12,954 nt of DNA from Pseudomonadota bacterium (GTDB lineage: Bacteria > Pseudomonadota > Gammaproteobacteria > Steroidobacterales > Steroidobacteraceae): positions 1-12,954 of the forward strand of contig QGVD01000087.1 of assembly GCA_003242685.1 (NCBI GenBank), read 5' to 3'. A program made the position numbers and the translations under genes. Position 1 is the first letter of the stretch. Every line of letters begins with the position of its first letter. The notes beneath the pieces are model-generated. The model saw nothing but the letters and a program-made list of their open reading frames with translations. It had not been told where the DNA came from and made no database searches. This document shows positions 1 through 6,068 of the stretch, piece after piece.

Positions 1-2
1 CC

Positions 3-1139
3 ATCACGCTTCATCAGCTTCGAAACCTGGCGTTCGGCGCCGGTTGCGCCGGCCAGTGCGCCGCCGACCTCATCGCGCGCGGAACCCGGTCCGTTTTCGT
101 CGTGACCGCAGCGCCTGTCGTGAAGCTGGGCGAGTCTCTCTTCGCCGGGCTGCGCAGGGGAGGATGTGAGGTCACCGTGTGGCCCAACGTCGGCGGCGAA
201 CCGGGCATTCGCGACTTCGAATCCGCCCTCTCGGATGCGCGCGATGCGAGGGCGGACGCCATCGTGGGGCTGGGGGGCGGCAGCGCCATGGACGTCGCGA
301 AGCTCGTCGCCGCGTTCCTCGATGGATCTCAGGACCTTCGGGACGCCTTCGGAGTGGGGCGACTCCGCGGACGTACGACGCATCTGGTGTGTCTCCCGAC
401 GACGGCGGGCACGGGGAGCGAAGCCTCGCCGATCGCCATCCTCCTCGACGAGGCCGATGAGCTGAAGAAGGGTGTGGTGAGCCCTCATCTCGTCCCCGAT
501 GCGGCGTACGTGGATCCGCTGCTCACCGTGTCCGTGCCGCCGGCGGTGACGGCCGCCACCGGCATCGACGCGCTCACTCACTGCATCGAAGCCTTCGCGA
601 ACCGGTTCGCGCATCCCGTCGTCGACAACTACGCGATCGAGGGCATACGGCTCATCTCGCGCAACCTCCTGCGAGTCGTGGAGAATGGCGCGGACATCGA
701 GGCGCGTACCCAGGTGGCACTCGGCAGTCTCTACGGCGGATTGTGTCTGGGGCCGGTCAACACCGCCGCCATTCATGCGCTGTCCTATCCGCTGGGCGGG
801 GAGTTCCACATCGCGCACGGCGTGGCGAACGCGCTGCTCATGACACACGTTCTGGAGTTCAACCTTCCCGCTGCGCCCGCGCGATACGCAGAAGTCGCCA
901 TCGCGCTCGGTGCCGAGCGCGGTCGGGACGACATGGAAACCGCGCAACGCGGTCTCGAGCGCCTGCGGGAGCTCTCGCGCCGCTGCGGCCTGCCGTCGCG
1001 CCTCCGTGAATTCGGCATCGACGAATCCGCCATCGATCGGATGGCGCGCGCGGCGATGACCGTGCAGAGACTCCTCGAGCGCAATCTCAGGACCGTGACC
1101 GAGCAGGATGCCCGCGCGATCTACCGGGCCGCCCTATGA
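3..1139 (+). CDS. Iron-containing alcohol dehydrogenase (5' partial)
   Basis: NAD(P)-dependent group III alcohol dehydrogenase, predicted to interconvert an alcohol or hydroxy acid and its carbonyl form in the cytoplasm. The frame is open from base 3, and the first 33 codons (with LAFGAG) match the N-terminal strand of the family, so the GTG at 102 is internal and the true start lies left of the window. Of 378 visible residues, GGGSAMDVAK (about 91-100) is the nucleotide-binding loop and TTAGTGSEAS follows. The metal ligands are all present: D189 and H193 in GIDALTH, H258 in IHALSYPLGG, H272 in HIAHG. The C-terminal half is helical as usual. It lacks the marked sequence traits of maleylacetate reductases, so that role is possible but not favoured. 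The stop overlaps the next gene by 4 nt (ATGA), implying translational coupling. Family is certain; substrate is unknown. Confidence 0.93.
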   Translation: MTLHQLRNLAFGAGCAGQCAADLIARGTRSVFVVTAAPVVKLGESLFAGLRRGGCEVTVWPNVGGEPGIRDFESALSDARDARADAIVGLGGGSAMDVAKLVAAFLDGSQDLRDAFGVGRLRGRTTHLVCLPTTAGTGSEASPIAILLDEADELKKGVVSPHLVPDAAYVDPLLTVSVPPAVTAATGIDALTHCIEAFANRFAHPVVDNYAIEGIRLISRNLLRVVENGADIEARTQVALGSLYGGLCLGPVNTAAIHALSYPLGGEFHIAHGVANALLMTHVLEFNLPAAPARYAEVAIALGAERGRDDMETAQRGLERLRELSRRCGLPSRLREFGIDESAIDRMARAAMTVQRLLERNLRTVTEQDARAIYRAAL

Positions 1140-2437
1140 TCGGCCGGTGGTACGCGCAGGCCAACGCGAAAGTCCGCCGGGTCTTCTGGACCTGCTCCGT
1201 CGCGTGGGGCCTCGACTCCATGGACGGGCTGGTCTACCAGTACCTCATTCCGTCCCTGCTGCTCGCCTTCGGGATGTCCCTGACCGAGGCGGGCTCGATC
1301 GCGAGCGCCAACTACTTCGCATCCGCCGTTGGCGGCTGGCTCGGAGGATGGCTCTGCGACCGCTTCGGCCGCGCGCGCATTCTCCAGATCACGATTCTCT
1401 GGTTCTCGTTCTTCTCCTTCCTCTCGGGCTTCGCGCAGTCGTATGAGCAGCTCCTCGTCATCCGCGTCCTGCAGGGACTCGGATTCGGCGCGGAGTGGGC
1501 CGTGGGTGCCGTGCTGCTCGGCGAGATGGTCGAGCGCAGGCACCGCGGCAAGGCCGTGGGCACGATGCACAGCGCCGCCGCCGTCGGCTCGGGCCTCGCG
1601 GCTCTGCTCGCAGGGCCCGTGGCGTCGTCGTTCGCACCCGAGTACGGCTGGCGCGTGGCGTTCTGGGCAGGAGCGCTGCCCGCAGTGCTCGTGTTCTTCG
1701 TGCGCCGGAGCGATGACGACTCGGAAGTCTACAAGGAGGCCATACGCCGCGCACGCGCGGCCGGACGCAAGACGAAGGTGCTCGCCATCTTCTCACCGGC
1801 GATGCTGCGCACGACGGTGCTGGCCTCGCTCCTCGCGCTCGGCGCGCAGGGCGCCGGATACGCGGTGAGCAACTATCTGACGGCGTTCCTTCAGCACGAG
1901 CGCGGGCTTTCGGCGAGCGTCGCGGGACTCTACGTGCTGGTGAACAGCGCGGGCGGTTTCTTCGGCTTTCTCGCGAACGCGAGCCTCACTGATCGGGTGG
2001 GGCGGCGCCGCATCTTCCAGCTCTTCGGCGCCGGCTTCGTTCTCGCGGCCGCGTTCTATCTGTACGCGCCTCTCGGGAGCTCACCCTTCCTGCTGCTGCT
2101 CGCCGGGTTCGTGTACGGGTTCTTCCAGTTCGGCATCTACGCATCCTTCGGTCCGTACTTCACGGAGCTCTTCCCGACGGAAATGCGCGGCACCGGGCAG
2201 GCGTTCGCCTACAACTTCGGCCGCGCCTGCAGCGGTCTCTTCATCCAGAGCGTGGCGCTCGTCGCGGCGCTGACGAGTCTCGGCAACGCCATGCTGATCG
2301 TCGGCGCGACGGGCATGGCGTGCGCCATCGTCGCCACTCTCCTCCTTCCCGAAACGGCGGGACGCGATCTCGCCGCGCTCGATTGCGAACCGGACCCTCC
2401 TCGAGCGGCAGGGGAGTCCACCCTCGAAGTCAGGTGA
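1136..2437 (+). CDS. MFS transporter, aromatic acid:H+ symporter-like
   Basis: Twelve-helix inner-membrane carrier of the major facilitator superfamily, 433 aa, a normal length. The loop 2-3 signature GGWLCDRFGRAR is at residues 70-81, and helix 4 carries RVLQGLGFGAEW (110-121) followed by RHRGKAVG. The equivalent second-half loop is seen near DRVGRRR. TM1 contains GLDSMD, with two Asp spaced three apart (27 and 30). This resembles the DGxD pair of PcaK/BenK-type (AAHS) aromatic acid symporters, although the motif is not identical. The ATG overlaps the dehydrogenase stop (ATGA), so the two are probably coupled. By context it should import the acid or small cyclic substrate used by the operon. 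MFS assignment is secure; aromatic acid specificity is inference. Sugar or other organic-acid carriers of the same superfamily remain possible. Confidence 0.92.
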   Translation: MIGRWYAQANAKVRRVFWTCSVAWGLDSMDGLVYQYLIPSLLLAFGMSLTEAGSIASANYFASAVGGWLGGWLCDRFGRARILQITILWFSFFSFLSGFAQSYEQLLVIRVLQGLGFGAEWAVGAVLLGEMVERRHRGKAVGTMHSAAAVGSGLAALLAGPVASSFAPEYGWRVAFWAGALPAVLVFFVRRSDDDSEVYKEAIRRARAAGRKTKVLAIFSPAMLRTTVLASLLALGAQGAGYAVSNYLTAFLQHERGLSASVAGLYVLVNSAGGFFGFLANASLTDRVGRRRIFQLFGAGFVLAAAFYLYAPLGSSPFLLLLAGFVYGFFQFGIYASFGPYFTELFPTEMRGTGQAFAYNFGRACSGLFIQSVALVAALTSLGNAMLIVGATGMACAIVATLLLPETAGRDLAALDCEPDPPRAAGESTLEVR

Positions 2438-2454
2438 AACGAAAGGGCGACTGA

Positions 2455-2904
2455 ATGAACCGCACGGAGCGGCTGCTTGCCACGCTCGAACTGCAGAACC
2501 GGCTGATGGAGTACTGGCACGACGTCGACACCAACTGGGGCCGCAGGGCCGGGGAGTACTACACGGAGGACGCCGTTTTCGAGGGCCCGGAGGCGAGCTA
2601 CCACGGCAGGGCCAAGATCGAGGAGTTCTATCGCTGGCGCGAGAAGCGTGGACAGCGGACTGCGGTACATGCAGTGAGCAACTTCCGCGTGGAATTCGAA
2701 AGTGACTCTCGTGCGACGAGCACGTGGTATCTGCTGCTCTATGCAGCGGACGGCGCTCCGGTGCTGCCCACGCATCCGCCCATTCAGATCGCGCTCGTGA
2801 CGGATAAGTGCGTGAAGGATGAAGCCGGCAACTGGCGCTGGTCCTGCCGCAGGTTCGAAGCGCTGTTCCAGGGCGGCACTCCGCCGACGAATCCGAAGCT
2901 GTGA
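2455..2904 (+). CDS. SnoaL-like / NTF2-fold protein
   Basis: Small cytoplasmic protein of 149 aa with the features of the SnoaL/NTF2-like alpha+beta cone fold. The N-terminal helix (LLATLELQNRLMEYWHDVD) is followed by YYTEDAVFEGP, which resembles the Y-T-x-D-A-V-F segment of this superfamily. Then come SYHGRAKIEEFYRWREKRG and several beta strands ending in WRWSCRRFEALFQGG. Members include steroid isomerases, polyketide cyclases, limonene epoxide hydrolases and ring-hydroxylating dioxygenase beta subunits. No catalytic residue set allows a choice among these, and no dioxygenase alpha subunit is in the window. It starts 17 nt after the MFS stop, with AAAGGG just upstream of the ATG, so it belongs to the same transcript. 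By context it may act as an isomerase, hydratase or dehydratase on a pathway intermediate; that is inference. Confidence 0.82.
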   Translation: MNRTERLLATLELQNRLMEYWHDVDTNWGRRAGEYYTEDAVFEGPEASYHGRAKIEEFYRWREKRGQRTAVHAVSNFRVEFESDSRATSTWYLLLYAADGAPVLPTHPPIQIALVTDKCVKDEAGNWRWSCRRFEALFQGGTPPTNPKL

Positions 2905-3067
2905 CACGACGAGCACGATGACAACGAAATTGATGGATGCGGAAACATGTGTTGATCGCTGCGGAGATCGCGCGGGAAAACGCTTTCATGCGTGCAAAAA
3001 CGTGTAGTAACGTTCGATGCAACGAGCGACGTGCCGCATCGATTCGGGATTCTGTCTGAGGCATTTC
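2905..3067 (+). promoter_or_regulatory. 163-nt intra-operon leader with inverted repeats
   Basis: This gap divides the tightly packed dehydrogenase-MFS-SnoaL genes from the cupin-amidohydrolase pair. It is visibly richer in A and T than its surroundings. It holds two inverted repeats: AACGT at 2999-3003 with ACGTT at 3010-3014, and TCGATGC at 3014-3020 with GCATCGA at 3036-3042 (15-nt loop). An internal promoter or operator for the downstream pair is plausible, but no convincing -35/-10 pair was found. The ribosome site TGAGG at 3057-3061 belongs to the cupin gene. Confidence 0.3.
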
Positions 3068-3979
3068 ATGTACGGTCCGTCCGATCCTCGATCCAGGCTC
3101 GCTTCATCCGGTGCACCCGTTTCACCGTACGGTGCCGACTCTGCATCGACGGCGTTCGCACCGGCGGATTACCTCAGGTTTCACGAGCTGCCTCCCTCGG
3201 AAGTCTCGAGCGCGGCGCGCACCTGGTACGGAAGAGGGCAGAACTTCATCGTCGCGTACACCGAAGCAGACGGCAGGACGGTTCTCGAGCGTGATGCTCA
3301 GCCGGACGAGTACGTGCTGCTGCTGCCGCAGGCCGATACGGTCGTGCACATCACCGCTCCGGGTGAGAGCGTCGAGGTCGAGGGGAACTCGCTGGTGGTC
3401 ATTCCACCCGGACAGAGCTCCATCACGGTGAGCGGCGGAACGATCGTGCGCGTGTTCAGCGCACGCAGCGCGGATCTCGCCGCGAAGTGCCTGAATGCCG
3501 CGTCGTACGCCGAGCCGCGTCCGCGCATTCCCCCGTATCAGCCATGGCCGGATCCGCCAGACGGATTCCGCGTGCGCGTGTACGGCCTCGACGTGCCGCC
3601 TCAGGAAGACCGCTTCGGCCGCATCTGGCGCTGCACGACGCTGATGATCAACGTGATTCCGCGTGAGCCGCCGCGGGACGTCACGCGCCTCTCACCGCAT
3701 CATCACGAGGACTTCGAGCAATGCTCGCTCGCGCTCGAAGGCTCCTTCACGCATCACCTGCGCTGGCCCTGGGTGGCGAACCAGAACCACTGGCGGGAGG
3801 ACGAGCATGTCGTGTGTCCGGCGCCTTCGATGGCCGTGATCCCGCCGCCGGCGATTCATACCTCGGTCGCAACGGACCCGGTCGGCAATCAGCTCGTCGA
3901 CATCTTCGCACCGCCGCGTATCGACTTCTCGCAAATGAAAGGCTGGGTGCTCAATGCCGACGAGTACCCGATGCCCTGA
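3068..3979 (+). CDS. Two-domain cupin protein (bicupin), function unknown
   Basis: Predicted cytoplasmic bicupin, 303 aa from the chosen ATG. TGAGG at 3057-3061 sits 6 nt before this ATG, whereas the upstream in-frame ATG at 3017 has no ribosome site and would add 17 atypical residues. The N-terminal beta domain (about 80-130) lacks the metal-binding HxH, so it is probably structural. The C-terminal cupin has SPHHHEDFEQ (His211, His213, Glu217 as likely ligands) with Gly225, and motif 2 as IPPPAIHTS (His264). It should therefore bind one divalent metal. Cupins of this kind include dioxygenases, isomerases and sugar-acid epimerases. The architecture recalls bicupin oxygenases or isomerases, but I do not recognise a characterised homologue. 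It lies 21 nt before the amidohydrolase and is almost surely cotranscribed, which suggests consecutive steps. Fold is confident; reaction is not. Confidence 0.82.
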   Translation: MYGPSDPRSRLASSGAPVSPYGADSASTAFAPADYLRFHELPPSEVSSAARTWYGRGQNFIVAYTEADGRTVLERDAQPDEYVLLLPQADTVVHITAPGESVEVEGNSLVVIPPGQSSITVSGGTIVRVFSARSADLAAKCLNAASYAEPRPRIPPYQPWPDPPDGFRVRVYGLDVPPQEDRFGRIWRCTTLMINVIPREPPRDVTRLSPHHHEDFEQCSLALEGSFTHHLRWPWVANQNHWREDEHVVCPAPSMAVIPPPAIHTSVATDPVGNQLVDIFAPPRIDFSQMKGWVLNADEYPMP

Positions 3980-4000
3980 GACGATGTGAACGGATCATCG

Positions 4001-4870
4001 ATGACGCAGGCCGCACCGAACCCGAGCGACGCGCTGCTTGAGGACGCTCCGATCGTCGATGCGCACGCGCACATCTTCACCAGGGACATGCCGCTCGCGG
4101 CCTCCGCGTGGCACCGGCCGGAGTACGACTTCACGGCAGAGGACTACCTGCGAACGCTCGATGCGCACGGCGTGCACTTCGGCGTGATCGCCGGCATCAG
4201 CATCTACGGCTACTACAACGACTACATGCTCGAGATGCTGCGCAAGTACAAGCGGCTGCGCGGCACCGTGAACATTCCGCCTACGACGCATCGCTGGATC
4301 CTCGAGCGCATGAAGGCGGACGGGATCGTCGGCGTGCGTCTGCAGCTCACGCGGCGCAAGGAGCTGCCCGATCTCGCGAGCGAGGAGTACAGACTGCTCT
4401 TCCGTCGCGTAGTCGACCTCGACTGGCACGTGCACGTGGTGGTCGAGGGACATCTGTGGCCTGCCGTGCTCCCGAAGCTGGAAGCCACCGGAGTGAAGCT
4501 GGTCATCGACCACTTCGGCCATCCTGACCCGGAGGAGGGCGAGAACTGCGCGGGGCTTGCCGCCGTGCTGCGGTCGGTGGAGAAGGGCCGCACCTGGGTG
4601 AAGCTCTCCGCAGGCTACCGGCTCACGTGGGCCGAGAACGGACAGACCCACCGCGACCCGAAAGCGGACGAGCTCGCGCGGCGTGCGGCGCGAAAGCTCC
4701 TCGAGCACGCAGGGCCAGAGCGGCTCCTGTGGGGCAGCGACTGCCCGTTCGTGGGTTTCGAGTCCGCCGTAACGTATCGGGACACGCTCGAAGACTTCCA
4801 CACGTGGGTGCCCGACCGGACAGCCCGCCGCAAGATGTCCGATACGGCACTGAAGCTGTTCTTCAGCTGA
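4001..4870 (+). CDS. Amidohydrolase-family metal-dependent hydrolase, LigI-like
   Basis: TIM-barrel hydrolase of the amidohydrolase_2 family (COG3618 type), 289 aa, close to the usual length. IVDAHAHIF (18-26) gives the strand-1 HxH (His22, His24), HVHVVVEGH (143-151) the next strand, VIDHFGHPD (168-176) the following His171, VKLSAGYR (200-207) the substrate-contact loop, and LWGSDCPF (243-250) the catalytic Asp247. This series matches 2-pyrone-4,6-dicarboxylate lactonase (LigI) and related lactonases, some of which work without a bound metal. Hydrolysis of a lactone, or decarboxylation, are the leading guesses. A GTG at 3986 would add five residues; the ATG at 4001 is preferred and has ACGGA upstream. 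It is the last gene of the rightward operon, directly behind the bicupin. Family is secure; substrate is inferred only as cyclic/lactone-like. Confidence 0.9.
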   Translation: MTQAAPNPSDALLEDAPIVDAHAHIFTRDMPLAASAWHRPEYDFTAEDYLRTLDAHGVHFGVIAGISIYGYYNDYMLEMLRKYKRLRGTVNIPPTTHRWILERMKADGIVGVRLQLTRRKELPDLASEEYRLLFRRVVDLDWHVHVVVEGHLWPAVLPKLEATGVKLVIDHFGHPDPEEGENCAGLAAVLRSVEKGRTWVKLSAGYRLTWAENGQTHRDPKADELARRAARKLLEHAGPERLLWGSDCPFVGFESAVTYRDTLEDFHTWVPDRTARRKMSDTALKLFFS

Positions 4871-4882
4871 GCGCGCGCACTC

Positions 4883-4905
4883 AGGCGCGTCTGATCGGCG
4901 CGCCT
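4883..4905. terminator. Hairpin between convergent genes
   Basis: AGGCGCG at 4883-4889 pairs with CGCGCCT at 4899-4905, leaving a 9-nt loop. It begins 12 nt after the amidohydrolase stop and lies 11 nt beyond the regulator stop on the opposite strand, so it could serve both transcripts. No T-run follows on either side, so intrinsic termination is uncertain. Confidence 0.35.
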
Positions 4906-4916
4906 CCGGGAAGGTA

Positions 4917-5888
4917 TCAGCTCAGTGACAGCGGCGGCGCGGACAGATGCGCCTTGCGGTACTGGCGCGGCGTGACGCCGAAGTGGTCGCGGAACACGCG
5001 CGTGAAGTGGGCCGCGCTGTTGAAGCCGTAGCGGAAGGCGATGTCGGTGAGCGTCTGACCGCGCCACAGCGGACTTGCGATCTGCCGCGCGCACTCCTCG
5101 AGCCGCCGGCGCAGGATGTACGCCGAAACCGTTTCCCGCTCCGGCGCGAAGAGCATCCGCAGATACCGCGGCGAGATGCGCAGCGCACGGGCGACCATGC
5201 CCGGCGACAGATCGGGATCCTTGAGGTGCGTCTCGATGAACTGTCGTGCCTCCGCGCGGCGGGCCGAGACGACGGAAGACTCTGCGATCCAGGGATCGAA
5301 GGCGAGGGCGTACGAGGTCGACAGCACTTCGAGCATGGCCCGCGTGACCATCGCATCGAACTTCGTCGGCAGGCCGCGCTCGACCTGATCCCAGAGTGTC
5401 TGGACCATGGTAGCCGCGGAAGCGGTGAAGGCCTCGCGCGCCGGGAGTTTCAATCCACACACGCGCTCGGGATTCGGAAGATAGGTGCGCAGCGTCTCGG
5501 GGCGCAGCCTCAGAATGATGAAATCGGCCGTGTTCGTGAAGCGCAGGCGATGCGGCGTGGCGTTGTCGCAGAGAGTGAAATCACCCTCTTCGAGCGTGAT
5601 CTCGTGCCCGTAGTGCGAGAACACCGAGCTGCCGCGAAGCTGCATGACGAAGGAGAACAGACGCCGCGGCGACCGCTCGATGTGGGAACGGGTGCGCTCG
5701 ATGTCAGTGGGCTTGCAGCGCACGCGGGCGATGCCGAGATCGCCGACGTGATCGAGCTTCAGCTCCGCTTCGAATTCCTGGTGATCGAGCGGATTGAACG
5801 TCACCTGGGCGAAGCGTGACGAATAGACCTGATTCCAGTAGTTCGTCCGGGTATCAGGCGGGACGTGGCTGGTGCTGTAGACGTCCAA
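4917..5888 (-). CDS. AraC-family transcriptional regulator
   Basis: DNA-binding regulator, probably an effector-responsive activator. The start is taken as TTG at 5888 on the minus strand, because GAGGGGG lies 7 nt upstream. The longer frame from an ATG at 5993 would add 35 Arg/Gly-rich residues and would read the ribosome site as protein (RGGG). The resulting 323 aa is typical. Residues about 15-190 form an AraC-binding-like sensing domain of the FeaR/NahR-neighbour type (SFVMQLRG, DFTLCDNATPH). Residues 210-312 are the double helix-turn-helix; the family signature IAFRYGFNSAAHFTRVF begins near 283 and continues RDHFGVTPRQYR. It faces the catabolic operon tail to tail and lies downstream of the TonB receptor on the same strand. 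It probably controls the operon, the receptor, or the divergent receptor/cyclase promoter. The ligand is unknown. Confidence 0.92.
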   Translation of the reverse strand: MDVYSTSHVPPDTRTNYWNQVYSSRFAQVTFNPLDHQEFEAELKLDHVGDLGIARVRCKPTDIERTRSHIERSPRRLFSFVMQLRGSSVFSHYGHEITLEEGDFTLCDNATPHRLRFTNTADFIILRLRPETLRTYLPNPERVCGLKLPAREAFTASAATMVQTLWDQVERGLPTKFDAMVTRAMLEVLSTSYALAFDPWIAESSVVSARRAEARQFIETHLKDPDLSPGMVARALRISPRYLRMLFAPERETVSAYILRRRLEECARQIASPLWRGQTLTDIAFRYGFNSAAHFTRVFRDHFGVTPRQYRKAHLSAPPLSLS

Positions 5889-5966
5889 GTTGCCGCCCCC
5901 TCGTTGCCTTCGGCCGGCGGCCGGTCGCATCGATGAAGGACCGGTCGCCCTCGGATCTCTGCGAAT

Positions 5967-5995
5967 ACTATAGCGAAGACGTCGGCTATTCACAC
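5967..5995 (-). promoter_or_regulatory. Candidate sigma-70 promoter of the AraC gene
   Basis: On the minus strand, TATAGT (5967-5972, five of six to consensus) is preceded 17 nt upstream by GTGTGA (5990-5995, three of six). Transcription would start about 70 nt before the TTG start codon. The -35 is weak, as expected for an activator-dependent or weak promoter. Confidence 0.35.
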
Positions 5996-6020
5996 ATTTC
6001 CAAAGGGCATGGGGCGAGGT

Positions 6021-6061
6021 TCGCGCGCCGGTCCGATCTGGTGCACGGAACCGGCGCGCGA
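6021..6061 (-). terminator. 12-bp GC-rich hairpin after the TonB receptor gene
   Basis: TCGCGCGCCGGT at 6021-6032 and ACCGGCGCGCGA at 6050-6061 are perfect reverse complements with a 17-nt loop. It lies 7 nt beyond the receptor stop codon and before the candidate promoter of the regulator, where a terminator would be expected. On the minus strand no T-run follows directly. It could be a non-canonical terminator or a stabilising 3' hairpin. Confidence 0.55.
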
Positions 6062-6068
6062 CGCACCG

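Noticed and set aside
102..1139. Starting the dehydrogenase at the GTG at 102
   Set aside because: The frame is open to the left edge and the upstream residues match the N-terminal strand of the family, so the gene is partial rather than starting here.
3..1139. Naming the dehydrogenase a maleylacetate reductase
   Set aside because: The catabolic context tempts this, but the motifs are those of general Fe-type alcohol dehydrogenases and no ring-cleavage dioxygenase is nearby.
2081..3064. 327-residue minus-strand open frame across the MFS end and SnoaL gene
   Set aside because: Arg/Ser/Pro-rich shadow of two well-supported plus-strand genes; no ribosome site or family features.
3995..4801. 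268-residue minus-strand open frame opposite the amidohydrolase
   Set aside because: Mirror of the amidohydrolase codons with low-complexity composition; the sense protein has all family motifs.
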